Assembly (NCBI GenBank): GCA_947499635.1
Contig: CANMPD010000004.1
Coordinates: forward strand, 168,757-232,756
Source of the DNA: an uncultured Paracoccaceae bacterium
Lineage (GTDB): Bacteria; Pseudomonadota; Alphaproteobacteria; Rhodobacterales; Rhodobacteraceae
Direction: 5' to 3'
DNA length: 64,000 bases
The notes beneath the pieces are model-generated. The model was not told where the DNA came from and ran no database searches. It worked only from the letters and a program-made list of their open reading frames with translations. Below are positions 1-9,624 of this stretch, piece by piece. Within the stretch, counting starts at the first letter, position 1. Every line of letters begins with the position of its first letter. Position numbers and translations under genes: made by a program.

Positions 1-698
1 AAGCCCTCCTGCCCTAAGGCATGTCCGACGAGGATCAGGGCAGTGCGCCCACGCGCGCCATCTGTGGCGGCGATCAATGTGCCAAGTGTGGCTTTGATGA
101 TCTTTTGATCTGGCCAGCTGGCGCGCCAGACAATAGCCACGGGGCACTCTGACCCATATGCGGGTGTCAGGCGGTCCACAACGTCCTCGAGGATATGAAC
201 TGAGAGGTGAATCGCGAGTGTAGCTCCGGTGCGGGCAAAGTTCTCAAGCGTTTCCCTCTCGGGCATTGAGGAGGCACGACCTGATGTTCGGGTTAACACC
301 AGGGACTGTGCGACGCCGGGCAGGGTCAATTCAGCCCCAAGGGCCGCAGCAGAGGCCGCAAAAGCAGGCACACCAGGCGTCACGTCATAGGGGATCTCTA
401 AGGCCCGTAAGCGGCGCAGTTGCTCTCCCATTGCGGACCAAACCGACAGATCCCCCGAGTGCAGTCGCGCGATATCGTGGCCTGCCGCGTGGGCGGTCTG
501 GATTTCACCAATGATGTCATCCAGCGACAAAGATGCCGTATTGATAATTTTTGCGCCATCTGGACAATGTTGCAGCAAGGCCTCAGGCACCAGTGATCCG
601 GCATACAGACACACGGGGCAGGCCGCGATCAGGTCGCGCCCACGCAGGGTGATCAAATCCGCGGCGCCAGGGCCAGCCCCGATATAGTGAACAGTCAT
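1..698 (-). CDS. cobM: Precorrin-4 C11-methyltransferase, 3' end beyond window
   Basis: Cytoplasmic SAM-dependent methyltransferase of the aerobic cobalamin pathway; it methylates C-11 of precorrin-4 to give precorrin-5. The visible 232 residues start [15 protein letters not shown], the glycine-rich N-terminus typical of tetrapyrrole methylases, followed by RGRDLI, an LHSGDLSVW segment near residue 85 and a TPGVPAF motif near 115, all typical of CobM. The ATG (698-696) directly abuts the cobE stop (701-699), so the two are translationally coupled. The C-terminal 20 or so residues lie outside the window. It is the last visible gene of the riboswitch-led cob operon. Confidence 0.93.
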   Translation of the reverse strand, partial: MTVHYIGAGPGAADLITLRGRDLIAACPVCLYAGSLVPEALLQHCPDGAKIINTASLSLDDIIGEIQTAHAAGHDIARLHSGDLSVWSAMGEQLRRLRALEIPYDVTPGVPAFAASAAALGAELTLPGVAQSLVLTRTSGRASSMPERETLENFARTGATLAIHLSVHILEDVVDRLTPAYGSECPVAIVWRASWPDQKIIKATLGTLIAATDGARGRTALILVGHALGQEG

Positions 699-1058
699 TT
701 AGTAGGTCTCCGCTAGGGCCAAGGTGGTCGTGCCATCTGGGCCAATCTGTCTGGGGGCGCATAACCGCGCTTGAGGGCTGTGGCGCCGGGCAACAACAAG
801 GGCAAGGGCTTCGGCGACAGATCCCGTGCCAAAACGTGCCTTGATGCGCGGCGAGCAGGTCAATGTGTCGATGCCGCCAATATCACCGGGTTGAATTTCC
901 ACAATAGGAAGGGGGGTCCGGCGTCTAAAACGGGTAAATTCTGCGATCTGCGATTTTGAGGCAAGCACGGCAAGAATATCCGGCGCCGCTTGTGCGACGA
1001 TATCCTCTAACTGGGCGGCGCAAACGGTGCTGTTAAATCCAAGACCTGCACAAATCAT
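699..1058 (-). CDS. cobE: Cobalamin biosynthesis protein CobE
   Basis: Small protein (119 aa from this start) of the CobE/CbiG C-terminal family. Its exact reaction is not well established; in the aerobic pathway it is associated with ring contraction and the cobL/cobM steps. The N-terminus MICAGLGFNS and the central GTGSVAEALAL segment are family hallmarks. I chose the ATG at 1058 because it forms an ATGA overlap with the cobL stop (1057-1055). Longer in-frame starts at 1073 or 1100 would add residues without family resemblance. It sits between cobL and cobM. Confidence 0.85.
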   Translation of the reverse strand: MICAGLGFNSTVCAAQLEDIVAQAAPDILAVLASKSQIAEFTRFRRRTPLPIVEIQPGDIGGIDTLTCSPRIKARFGTGSVAEALALVVARRHSPQARLCAPRQIGPDGTTTLALAETY

Positions 1059-2269
1059 CGTGTGATGCTCCATTGTAAAACGGGACGGGCAGAGTGCCAT
1101 CCACGCAGAGAGCCAAGGGCATTCACTTCAGAGATTTCCGCCTTGAGCAAATGCCCTCCCCAGCGCGCATGGGCTTGCATCAACAACGTTTCTGTCTCAA
1201 GCGTGACGGCATTGGCGACGATACGTGTACCGATTGGTATGGTACCCCATAGGTGATCCAGCAAATCCTGCGAAGCCCCGCCACCAATAAACACCGCGTC
1301 TGGGCGTGACAGCCTATGCGCGGGTGTGTCGATTAAAATGTCGGGTGCACGTCCCAAAATGCTGGTGATGCGGTGGTTAAGACCAAACCGGTCAATGTTG
1401 GTTTTGATGCCATCAAGGCGATCTTGACGCGACTCAAACGTCACTGCCGTCGCAGAGGGTGCGGCCAGACACCATTCTATCGAGATGGAGCCAGAGCCTC
1501 CGCCGATATCCCACAGAACATCTCCTACCCGTGGGGCAAGAGTCGACAGGGTAATTGCCCGGATTGGGCGTTTGGTGATTTGACCACCATGTGTGAAGAG
1601 ATCATCGGGCAGGCCGGATGTCCGCGGCAGCCCGGGGGTTGTGGCCTCGATGGCCGCAAGAACCGGAGCCCCCCCTCCCGTGGTTGGAACATAGTCCCGT
1701 GCTAGGCTCGATGTGACATGCGCTTTTGGCCCGCCAAGACGTTCTAAAATATGTAAATGCGCGCTGCCGTAACCCTGCTCAACCAGCCAATCGGCCAGCT
1801 CCGCCGGCGCTTTATGATCCCTTAGCGTACAAATGACACGCACCCCAAGTCCAAGCACTGGCCGTAACCCTGCGTAAGGTGCGGCGTGTAGACCCAGGCA
1901 AAGACAGTCTTCAATCTTCCAGCCCAAGTGATTGGTAGCTAAAGAAAAGCACGAGGGCGCAGGATGAGAGACCCAGTCTCCGGGCGCAAGATCCCGCATC
2001 AAAGAGCCTCCGGCTCCAAAATGAAACGGATCACCAGAGGCCAAAACAACCACAGGTCTACCACGTTTGGCGAGGACGGGAGCAGTTGAGAATGGGACAG
2101 GCCAAGCTTGCCCTCGCACGCCAGCATCCACTAAATCCAAATGTCGCGGGCCGCCAAAGATGACCTCTGCTTTATCCAGTGCACAACGGCTTGCATCCGA
2201 TAGGCCTGATAGGCCATCTTCTCCCAGTCCGATGAGGGTCAACCAAGGGAAAGGTCCAGTTTCAGACAT
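1055..2269 (-). CDS. cobL: Precorrin-6Y C5,15-methyltransferase (decarboxylating)
   Basis: Bifunctional enzyme (404 aa) that methylates C-5 and C-15 of precorrin-6Y and decarboxylates the C-12 acetate, giving precorrin-8X. The N-terminal half is CbiE-like (WLTLIGLGEDG, then ASGDPFHFG near residue 80). The C-terminal half, from about residue 235, is CbiT-like with the SAM motif DIGGGSGSISIEW. The usual fused length is present. The chosen ATG (2269-2267) is preceded by AGGA at suitable spacing; a GTG at 2296 would add 9 residues. Its start codon overlaps that of the divergent cobK, so any cobL promoter must lie inside cobK, or the operon must be transcribed through cobK in antisense. Confidence 0.93.
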   Translation of the reverse strand: MSETGPFPWLTLIGLGEDGLSGLSDASRCALDKAEVIFGGPRHLDLVDAGVRGQAWPVPFSTAPVLAKRGRPVVVLASGDPFHFGAGGSLMRDLAPGDWVSHPAPSCFSLATNHLGWKIEDCLCLGLHAAPYAGLRPVLGLGVRVICTLRDHKAPAELADWLVEQGYGSAHLHILERLGGPKAHVTSSLARDYVPTTGGGAPVLAAIEATTPGLPRTSGLPDDLFTHGGQITKRPIRAITLSTLAPRVGDVLWDIGGGSGSISIEWCLAAPSATAVTFESRQDRLDGIKTNIDRFGLNHRITSILGRAPDILIDTPAHRLSRPDAVFIGGGASQDLLDHLWGTIPIGTRIVANAVTLETETLLMQAHARWGGHLLKAEISEVNALGSLRGWHSARPVLQWSITR

Positions 2270-3023
2270 GTGTAAAATCCTGCTGCTCGGAGGCACAACC
2301 GAAGCGAGTCAACTTGCCCAACATCTGGCCACACATTGGGCCAATCCGCAGGCCGGGCGTCAAGTGATGTTCTCTTATGCCGGCCGAACCGCGCGCCCGG
2401 CATCGCAGCCGGTACCCGTGCGGATAGGGGGGTTTGGTGGCGTTGCTGGGCTGATGGATTATATCACCTCTGAGGGGGTGACGCATGTCGTGGACGCGAC
2501 ACATCCCTTTGCGTCCCAGATGCGTAAAAACGCAATAATCGCCAGTGACACGGCGCAAGTCCCGTTGTGTAGGCTGGAACGGCCTGCATGGGTCGAAAGG
2601 GAAAAGGACAAATGGCAGCATGTCGCGGACATCGATACGGCTGCGCAGGTATTGCCTGACGACCCCGCCCGTATCTTTCTTGCCATTGGAAAGCAGAACC
2701 TCGGCGCATTTGCCATCAAGCCGCAGCACCATTATCTCGTGCGTTTGGTTGACCACCCTACAGCGCTGTTGCCTTTGCCCAACGTGTCTGTTGTCATCGA
2801 CCGAGGGCCGTTTGCTGTTGCGCAGGATCTGGCACTGCTGCAGCAATATGCTATCACGCATATTGTTGCAAAAAACGCTGGCGGTGCGGGTGCTGAGGCC
2901 AAGATACACGCCGCGCGGGCCCTTAACTTGCCAATCCTCATGATCGACCGGCCCGCGCTTGCGCCACGCGTGTTGTTGGGCTCTGTGGCTGAGGTGATGC
3001 GCTGGTTGAAACACGCAGGCTAA
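2268..3023 (+). CDS. cobK: Precorrin-6A reductase
   Basis: NADPH-dependent reductase (251 aa) converting precorrin-6A to precorrin-6B (dihydro-precorrin-6). The start MCKILLLGGTTEA is the characteristic CobK N-terminus. VVDATHPFA near residue 80 and the C-terminal HIVAKNAGGAGAEAK segment are family signatures. It is the only cob gene in the cluster on the plus strand. The ATG at 2268 overlaps the cobL ATG in a shared CATG, and the TAA (3021-3023) overlaps the cobJ stop. The gene thus fills exactly the space between cobJ and cobL, as if it had been inverted in place. A longer in-frame start at 2067 would read antisense to cobL and is rejected. Confidence 0.93.
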   Translation: MCKILLLGGTTEASQLAQHLATHWANPQAGRQVMFSYAGRTARPASQPVPVRIGGFGGVAGLMDYITSEGVTHVVDATHPFASQMRKNAIIASDTAQVPLCRLERPAWVEREKDKWQHVADIDTAAQVLPDDPARIFLAIGKQNLGAFAIKPQHHYLVRLVDHPTALLPLPNVSVVIDRGPFAVAQDLALLQQYAITHIVAKNAGGAGAEAKIHAARALNLPILMIDRPALAPRVLLGSVAEVMRWLKHAG

Positions 3024-3787
3024 TCCTTGAGCGAAGAGGTTTCAAAACCGGGGGCAAACCGGGGCGTATACACATAACGCCCAATGCGGCGTGTGTCGCG
3101 ATTTCCAACAATCACCACCGTGCGCATATCGGCCATCTCGGGCGTCGCATCTCGCAGCGAGACGGTCACGATTTTTTGGTCGGGCTTGCTCACGTTGCGA
3201 GCAAAAGTAATGAGCGTATCATCGCCACAAACGCTGCGTAAAATCTCAAGGGCACGTGCAAATTGATGCGGGCGTGATGCAGAACGCGGGTTGTAAAACG
3301 CCATCGCCAACCCGGCTTGCCCAACCAGTTGCAGCCGTTCCTCGATCAGCGCCCATGGTTTGAGATTATCACTCAGGTTGATGGCCGCAAAATCGTGTCC
3401 CAGCGGCGCCCCAATTTGTGCCGCCGCTGCCAGCATAGCTGTGATCCCGGGGAGGACAGTGATGGTAAGATCCAGCCAATCTTGTGGACCTGCCTCTAGT
3501 GCTTCAAACACGGCTGAGGCCATGGCAAACACGCCGGGATCACCAGAGGATACAACCACCACACGCTGACCGCGCGCTGCCATTTCCAATGCATGGGTCG
3601 CGCGGTCAACCTCGACCCGATTGTCACTGGCGTGTAAGGTCAGTCCAGAACGAGGCTCGATACGTTTGACATAGGGAATATAGCCGACAACATCTGTGGC
3701 TTGCGCAATCGCCTCGCGCACCTCTTGGGTGACAAGCATCTCGTCACCAGGGCCAAGCCCTGCAATGGTAAGCCAGCCGGTTGTCAT
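3020..3787 (-). CDS. cobJ: Precorrin-3B C17-methyltransferase
   Basis: SAM-dependent methyltransferase (255 aa) that methylates C-17 of precorrin-3B with ring contraction, giving precorrin-4. The N-terminus WLTIAGLGPGDEMLVT, the VVSSGDPGVFAMA motif near residue 80, LPGITAMLAAAA near 112 and FYNPRSASRP near 165 are diagnostic of CobJ. The ATG at 3787 overlaps the cobI stop by four bases (ATGA), so translation is coupled. The stop is convergent with cobK and overlaps it. It is in the normal family length range. Confidence 0.95.
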   Translation of the reverse strand: MTTGWLTIAGLGPGDEMLVTQEVREAIAQATDVVGYIPYVKRIEPRSGLTLHASDNRVEVDRATHALEMAARGQRVVVVSSGDPGVFAMASAVFEALEAGPQDWLDLTITVLPGITAMLAAAAQIGAPLGHDFAAINLSDNLKPWALIEERLQLVGQAGLAMAFYNPRSASRPHQFARALEILRSVCGDDTLITFARNVSKPDQKIVTVSLRDATPEMADMRTVVIVGNRDTRRIGRYVYTPRFAPGFETSSLKD

Positions 3788-4503
3788 GGTCTGCGCCCCT
3801 GCCCATGGATGAGAACAATTGAGAAATATGGCACCTCGCCGGTGACGTCACTGAGCCGCTCAACCCGTTCCCCAGCCATGGTTCCGCGCTCGACCAGCCA
3901 AGCCGTATCGATTTTACCTGCCGCTTCAAGAGCGCGGCGCAGCTTGGGCAGGTTACGCCCGATTTTCATAACCACCAATGCGTCGGTGTCGCGAATGCGG
4001 CGGGTGAGTTCGTCTTCGGGGAGAGTTGCCATGGCCACGGTTAACACGTCATCCCCCCATGTGATCGGATGCCCCGTGGCGGTCCAGCAGCCGGACATGC
4101 CCGTGATGCCGGGGATGACTTCGACCTGCGCGCGCCCTTGTAGACGCGTATAAAGATGCATGAAGGAACCGTACAAAAACGGATCCCCTTCGCAGGGAAC
4201 AACGACGGTTTCGGTTTGGGCAATTTCGGCCAGTGTATCAGCCCATTGATCGTAAAACTGTGACAGCAGGCGATTGTATTCAGGATCCGAGAAATGGATC
4301 TCGGTGGTCACAGGGTATTCCATTGCGTGCTCAATCGCAGTGGATGGTACAATCCCCTCGACAATGGTGCGGGCTTGCCCCGTGCGGCCAGCCTTGCGAA
4401 AATAAGCAACGTGTTTAGCTGATTGCAAGGCGCGCCAGGATTTGACGCTCATCAGGTCTGGATCGCCAGGGCCGAGACCTGCGCAGATGACTTTTCCGGT
4501 CAT
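3784..4503 (-). CDS. cobI: Precorrin-2 C20-methyltransferase
   Basis: Methylates C-20 of precorrin-2 to give precorrin-3A, the first committed methylation of the corrin branch. The 239-aa protein starts MTGKVICAGLGPGDPDLMSVK and has CEGDPFLYGSF near residue 104 and VIPGITGMSGCW near 133, the CobI/CbiL versions of the methylase motifs. A clear AAAGGA Shine-Dalgarno lies seven bases before the ATG. It follows cobH by 15 bp and overlaps cobJ by 4 bp. Confidence 0.95.
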   Translation of the reverse strand: MTGKVICAGLGPGDPDLMSVKSWRALQSAKHVAYFRKAGRTGQARTIVEGIVPSTAIEHAMEYPVTTEIHFSDPEYNRLLSQFYDQWADTLAEIAQTETVVVPCEGDPFLYGSFMHLYTRLQGRAQVEVIPGITGMSGCWTATGHPITWGDDVLTVAMATLPEDELTRRIRDTDALVVMKIGRNLPKLRRALEAAGKIDTAWLVERGTMAGERVERLSDVTGEVPYFSIVLIHGQGRRP

Positions 4504-4518
4504 GATCGTCCTTTCAGC

Positions 4519-5148
4519 CTATTCTTTCCAAGAGGCAAGCGCGTTCACCGCGGCCACTGTAATGGCGGAACCGCCCAAACGGCCGCGCACAATCATCGAA
4601 GGCACTGGTAAGTCTAGCATCAAAGCGTCTTTGCTTTCGCGTGCGCCAACAAATCCGACGGGACAGCCAATGATTGCGGCTGGGCGTGGACAGTTTGGGT
4701 CTTTGAGCATATTCAGCAAGTGAAACAGGGCGGTAGGGGCGTTGCCGATGGCGACGACCGCACCGTCAAGCTTGGGACGCCACAGCTCTAGGGCCGCCGC
4801 AGAGCGCGTGTTGGACATGCGTTTGGCGAGGTCAGGCACGCTGGGATCGCGCAGGGTGCAGATGACCTCGTTGTTGGCAGGCAGGCGGGGGCGGGTAATC
4901 CCCTCGGAGACCATATAGGCATCGCATAAAATTGGGGCGCCTGCGGCAAGGGCCGCGCGGGCTGTGCGGGCCATGTCGGGAGAAAAGACAATGTCCTTTT
5001 CCAGACCGACCATGCCTGCGGCGTGGATCATGCGGACAGCGACGCTTTCCTCGTCTTTGGTAAAACGCTCCAGATTGGCCTCTGCGCGGATGGTGGCAAA
5101 GCTCTCGGCGTAGATTTTCGCGCCGTCGGTTTCATAGGTGTGCAACAT
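4519..5148 (-). CDS. cobH: Precorrin-8X methylmutase
   Basis: Isomerase (209 aa) that moves the C-11 methyl of precorrin-8X to C-12, forming hydrogenobyrinic acid. The catalytic histidine is in VRMIHAAGM near residue 43. The conserved AAIIGCPVGFVGARESK segment near 160 and the C-terminal RGRLGGSAITVAAVNAL are CobH/CbiC signatures. The start follows the cobG stop (5152-5150) by a single base, indicating coupling within the operon. Confidence 0.95.
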   Translation of the reverse strand: MLHTYETDGAKIYAESFATIRAEANLERFTKDEESVAVRMIHAAGMVGLEKDIVFSPDMARTARAALAAGAPILCDAYMVSEGITRPRLPANNEVICTLRDPSVPDLAKRMSNTRSAAALELWRPKLDGAVVAIGNAPTALFHLLNMLKDPNCPRPAAIIGCPVGFVGARESKDALMLDLPVPSMIVRGRLGGSAITVAAVNALASWKE

Positions 5149-5149
5149 G

Positions 5150-6307
5150 TCAGAGGTCTTTGGTCCAAAGGGGTGGGCTGGCGATCAGCTGTTCAGAGCT
5201 GACGGCTGAAAGAGCGGGCGTATCACTGGCGCAGCCATTTGCGATTACGTTAAAACTGTTGGGTGCGCAGGCCGTCAATGTGCGAAACACAGGCTGCGGG
5301 TGGGCGCACCCTTTGGCGCAACCCGAGATATGTAAGATTTGTCCGTTGGGCACAAAAGGCGCAAGAGCCCGCGCCAAGGCCCGTGTGTCCGCATGCGCCT
5401 GCAGGCAACCGGGCGCTCCGGTACACGCACTCACATGCAGGCGGGGATCTGTTGCATCTAGGATCAGGCCGGGAATATGGCTCATGTCGCGTGTTGTCTC
5501 AATCAGCAACATGCGCCAAGGTGTCAGGCGGATTGCGCCAATCTGTGCGAGTTGCGCAAGCGTATGGGCCGTGATTTGGCCGAATTCAAGCGCCGCCAAA
5601 ACTCCGGTGGTCATAGGGCCGGGGCGTGGCTGTGGCGCAGGGGTGCCAAGGGTGGCCACATGCTCAGGAGGTAGTGCGCGGCGCGCAGTGAGTGTTCTCA
5701 TTCGGCCGCGACGGTTGGGCGCGCCGCCATGTTTGAGAAACCATTGTGCGAGATCTACAGCATCTGACGCTGCCGTAGCTGCTGTGGTGATCTTCCCATA
5801 ATCCGCGCCATCTGCAATTACTATCAACCCATCGGAACCCTGTTCAATTCTGATATCCGCAGATGTTTCTCTTAGGACAGGATGGGGGCCGCAATCGATT
5901 GCAAAGCCGAATTTTGCCGGCAGCAGTAGGGTCGCATTTTCCTGCAGCGTGCTTGATATATTAGACGCGATACGGTGGGTGAGATCCTGAGTTTGCCAAA
6001 AGGGGGTAAGGATCACATTGCGGCGTGCTTCTTCTTGAGGGGTGGCGTCTACAAGACCCAGCTCACGCAGGGCGCAAATGAGCTCCGTGTGATGGTGCTC
6101 TTGGATACCACGCATTTGTAAATTGGCGCGCGTCGAGACATCTAGCAGCCCGTTGCCAAATTGGGTTGCTAATGTCGCAACACCATGTGCCTGTGCTTGT
6201 GTTAATCGCCCCAAAGGCGGGCGAATGCGTACAACCAATCCGTCCCCAGACATCATTGGACGCAGTGCACCGGGGCACCAGCCATATGTTTTGGGGGCCT
6301 CCGTCAT
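5150..6307 (-). CDS. cobG: Precorrin-3B synthase (sirohaem/4Fe-4S type)
   Basis: Oxygen-dependent monooxygenase (386 aa) converting precorrin-3A to precorrin-3B. It belongs to the nitrite/sulfite reductase fold and carries a 4Fe-4S cluster. The cluster/haem motifs are visible as Cys-x5-Cys (CTGAPGC, near residue 300) and Cys-x3-Cys (CAKGC, near 340). The N-terminus GWCPGALRPMMSGDGLVVRIRP is typical. The ATG at 6307 overlaps the cobN stop as ATGA; an upstream start at 6367 would extend into cobN and is unlikely. Presence of CobG rather than CobZ marks this as the CobG version of the aerobic pathway. Confidence 0.92.
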   Translation of the reverse strand: MTEAPKTYGWCPGALRPMMSGDGLVVRIRPPLGRLTQAQAHGVATLATQFGNGLLDVSTRANLQMRGIQEHHHTELICALRELGLVDATPQEEARRNVILTPFWQTQDLTHRIASNISSTLQENATLLLPAKFGFAIDCGPHPVLRETSADIRIEQGSDGLIVIADGADYGKITTAATAASDAVDLAQWFLKHGGAPNRRGRMRTLTARRALPPEHVATLGTPAPQPRPGPMTTGVLAALEFGQITAHTLAQLAQIGAIRLTPWRMLLIETTRDMSHIPGLILDATDPRLHVSACTGAPGCLQAHADTRALARALAPFVPNGQILHISGCAKGCAHPQPVFRTLTACAPNSFNVIANGCASDTPALSAVSSEQLIASPPLWTKDL

Positions 6308-9300
6308 CTTGTATTCTCGGCTGTTGCGGCAAGAGCGGCGCTGATGGAATTGCGGCGTGTGATCCACAAATTAGCCTCTTTGAGAGCCTGAAACCGCGCA
6401 CGCATTGCTTCCAACGCGGCTGGGTTTTCGCGGGACATAAACGACACCAGATCGTCGCGACCCAACGTGGCCTCGAAATACAAATCAAACAGATGTGCGG
6501 GCACCACATCTGCCAAATGGGCAAAGGCGGCCATGTTATCCAGTGTTGCGGCAATTTCCGCAGCGCCGCGAAACCCGTGTTGCATCATTGATGTGGCCCA
6601 AGCCGGATCAGCGGCACGAGCGCGTGTGACACGGGCGATTTCCTCTTGTAGACTACGTGCCACGGGTTTGTCGCTGCGGGTCGCATCCATATGATAGAGC
6701 GCGGGCGCCTTATGTCCGAGCCGTGCCATTGCAGCGGCAAACCCCGCTTCGTGAGCCGCATAATCGCTGGCCACCAAGACATCAGTTTCGGGCAAGTCCT
6801 GCAGGTGAATAAAACTATCCGCGCCGCGCAGGCGGGTTTCTAAGGCGTCACGGGCGTCGTGGATATGCCCCTGAGCATCAATGGCGTGCGATGAGGCGGC
6901 AAGCCAGGCCTCGCCTGCGGCAGCCCGTGCTGTATCTGAGTAGTCATCCATATGCGCGCCCATATTTAGACCGTATTGGCCGGGTTTAGGGCCAAACACC
7001 CGCGGAGCTTGCGCGACATAGGGATTGTCTGCTTCGTCACGGATGGCCAATGCATTGGCGGCGAGTTCGAACATTTGGGCGAGGCCGGGAAACACATCAC
7101 GAAACAGACCCGAAACCCGAAGGGTTACATCAATACGTGGTCTATCCAGCAACGCGGCGGGGATGATCTCGAAGCCTGAGACGCGCTCTGATCCCGCGTC
7201 CCATTGTGGGGCAAGTCCCGCCAAGTGGAGCGCCATGGCAAATTCTTCGCCTGCCGTGCGCATGGTGGCAGATCCCCAGAGATCCACAACCAACCCTTGT
7301 GGCCAGTCACCATGGTCCTGCAGATGGCGGCGCAGCAGCTCTTGCGCCAATTTGACCCCTTGCGCATGCGCCGCGCGCGACGGCACCGCGCGTGGATCCG
7401 TTGTAAAGAGGTTGCGACCGGTGGGCAGGACGTCGGATCGCCCGCGGTACGGCGACCCCGAGGGGCCCGCTGCAACGTGGCGTCCCGCAAGAGCGTCCAG
7501 CAGGCCTTGGCGTTCTGTGTCGCCGCTGTCGCCGTGGCCAAAGATATGGAGGCCCTCGCCGTATTGGCTTTCTTTGATATCGCAGACGAAGGCGTCGATG
7601 CGCGTGATGGCTTCGGCCGAAGAGGCCTGTGGTGGGATATCCAGATCGGCCTCTACGCCGATGCCCTGTGCTTCTGCGCGGATGTCATCAATCAGGCGAT
7701 CCCGTCTGGCAGGGTCTAATCCGTCGGCGGTCGAATATTCGTCCAGCAGGCTCTCAAGGCGCAGCATCCCGTCAGGCATTTGGGTCTGTGCCAGCGGAGG
7801 CGGCATATGGCCCAGCGTGACCGCCCCAATACGGCGTTTTGCCTGCGCGGCTTCGCCCGGATCATTGACGATAAAGGGATAGATTACGGGCAGTGCACCG
7901 AGCAGTGCTTCGGGCCAGCAGGTATCAGATAGGGCGACGGATTTGCCCGGCAACCACTCTAACGTGCCATGTGCGCCAATATGTATCAGCGCATCTGCAC
8001 GCTGGCGCAGCCAGAGATAAAAGGCGACATAGGCATGTCGCGGGGTACGGTCGAGGTCGTGATAATCGTCAACACGCGTCTGTACAGTGCCGCGTTCCGG
8101 TTGCAGCGCGACCAATCCGCGCCCCGTTGCAAGCGCGCGAAAACGGATCACGCCGTCGGTAATATCTGGGTCAGTGTCTGGCGCACCCCAAGCGGCCGTC
8201 AATGCCTCTCGTAACTCTTGGGGCAGGGTTGCAAGTGCGGTCGTATAAGCCTCAAGCGGCCAGTCGAGCGTCGCATGTTCCAGTTGTGTGCCCAGATCTG
8301 GTACCGGTGCCAGATCATACCCGGCTTGCACCAAGGTATCACAGATTTCTTCGCAAGACGCCAAGGCATCCAACCCCACCGCATGGGCGAGGTTATACGC
8401 GCGCCCTGGATAGGTCGAAAGGATCATGGCCACACGCTTTTTGCTGTTGTCGATCTGCGACAGCCGCAGCCAGCGACAGATGCGGTCTACGGCTGCGTCG
8501 ACACGCATAGGATCCGCACGGTGAGCAAAGCGAGAATACTCTAGATCAGGGTCGCGTTTGCTGGGGGCCTTAAAGCTGACCACGCCTGCAAAGATCCGCC
8601 CGTCTACTTCGGGCAATACCACATGCATGGCCAGATCTGCGGGGGATAACCCGCGATCCGCCAAGGCCCAGTCCTTGCGTCGCGCGGTCGAGAGCGCGAC
8701 CTGAAACACTGGGCAGCCTGTAGTGTTGAGTGGCGAGTCCTGCCCGTCTGTCCCCTTGGCCGAGAAGGCTGTTGCATTCACAATGGCTGCCGGATCTATG
8801 GATGGCAGGCAATCCTGCAGCCATGTCACGACGTCGCCCGCTTTGAGGCTCGAGGCAAACACGCCATAGGCCGCAAATCCGCGTGCGCGCAGGCCGCGAA
8901 TGACGGCATCAACCGCATCTGTATCAGCCGAGGCCAGATAGGACCGGTAGAAACTGACCAATACGGGGGCGCCGTTCATGCCGTCGGTGTCATCTGGGCT
9001 GGGCTGGGCGATAATGCCCGCGTCAGGATCGTAAAACCCATAGCTGGGCAGCGATTTCACCCCCGTAACGGGACCAGCATATAACCCAGCAGCCAAGGCA
9101 AACTGCGCCAAAGCCGCCTGTGCCGCAACCGCACCGCCTGCATCGCATAGGGTCTGAAGACGGCGTAACGTCGAGACCGGAACCGTCGACAAGGCATCCA
9201 GTCGGGGGTCTTCGCGCCCGTCAGCTGGTAGAATTGCCAGTGCGATGCCTTTGCGGCGCGCCAGATCTTGCAAGGTTGCCAACCCATAGGACCAATAGCT

Positions 9301-9582
9301 TTCGCCACCGATGAGACGCACAAGAATGCCTTTGGCATGCTCTAGTGTTTGCTCTGCGTAGACATCCACGGATAGAGGATGTTTCAGCGCGACCAAATTT
9401 GCCAAACGCGTGGTGGGCAAGCTGCCTTTGGCGCGGGTATTCGCCCGATGCCATCCTGCTGCAAAAGCCCCAAGGTCGCTGTCAGAAAACGACAACACAA
9501 CCAAGTCGCCGGGCGTTTGCCCGACGTCAAATGGCGTGTCTGTTTCTCCCAGACCATGGCTTTCGCGAAAGACGACATGCAT
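6304..9582 (-). CDS. cobN: Cobaltochelatase large subunit CobN
   Basis: Large subunit (1092 aa) of the ATP-dependent CobNST chelatase, which inserts cobalt into hydrogenobyrinic acid a,c-diamide. Typical CobN features are the LIGGESYWSYGL segment near residue 90, HIGAHGTLEWLPGK near 540, and NMGAHMDDYSDTARAA near 870. Length is slightly short of the family's usual 1100-1270 aa but no block is missing. cobW lies 42 bp upstream and cobG overlaps by 4 bp. The AAA-type partners CobS and CobT are not in this window. Confidence 0.95.
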   Translation of the reverse strand: MHVVFRESHGLGETDTPFDVGQTPGDLVVLSFSDSDLGAFAAGWHRANTRAKGSLPTTRLANLVALKHPLSVDVYAEQTLEHAKGILVRLIGGESYWSYGLATLQDLARRKGIALAILPADGREDPRLDALSTVPVSTLRRLQTLCDAGGAVAAQAALAQFALAAGLYAGPVTGVKSLPSYGFYDPDAGIIAQPSPDDTDGMNGAPVLVSFYRSYLASADTDAVDAVIRGLRARGFAAYGVFASSLKAGDVVTWLQDCLPSIDPAAIVNATAFSAKGTDGQDSPLNTTGCPVFQVALSTARRKDWALADRGLSPADLAMHVVLPEVDGRIFAGVVSFKAPSKRDPDLEYSRFAHRADPMRVDAAVDRICRWLRLSQIDNSKKRVAMILSTYPGRAYNLAHAVGLDALASCEEICDTLVQAGYDLAPVPDLGTQLEHATLDWPLEAYTTALATLPQELREALTAAWGAPDTDPDITDGVIRFRALATGRGLVALQPERGTVQTRVDDYHDLDRTPRHAYVAFYLWLRQRADALIHIGAHGTLEWLPGKSVALSDTCWPEALLGALPVIYPFIVNDPGEAAQAKRRIGAVTLGHMPPPLAQTQMPDGMLRLESLLDEYSTADGLDPARRDRLIDDIRAEAQGIGVEADLDIPPQASSAEAITRIDAFVCDIKESQYGEGLHIFGHGDSGDTERQGLLDALAGRHVAAGPSGSPYRGRSDVLPTGRNLFTTDPRAVPSRAAHAQGVKLAQELLRRHLQDHGDWPQGLVVDLWGSATMRTAGEEFAMALHLAGLAPQWDAGSERVSGFEIIPAALLDRPRIDVTLRVSGLFRDVFPGLAQMFELAANALAIRDEADNPYVAQAPRVFGPKPGQYGLNMGAHMDDYSDTARAAAGEAWLAASSHAIDAQGHIHDARDALETRLRGADSFIHLQDLPETDVLVASDYAAHEAGFAAAMARLGHKAPALYHMDATRSDKPVARSLQEEIARVTRARAADPAWATSMMQHGFRGAAEIAATLDNMAAFAHLADVVPAHLFDLYFEATLGRDDLVSFMSRENPAALEAMRARFQALKEANLWITRRNSISAALAATAENTR

Positions 9583-9624
9583 TGGTTTAGATTAGCCTTT
9601 AGATATTATGGTAGATGCCCGGAC

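Noticed and set aside
2067..2267. N-terminal extension of cobK
   Set aside because: It is the antisense reading of cobL. The family start MCKILLLGG at 2268 fits exactly.
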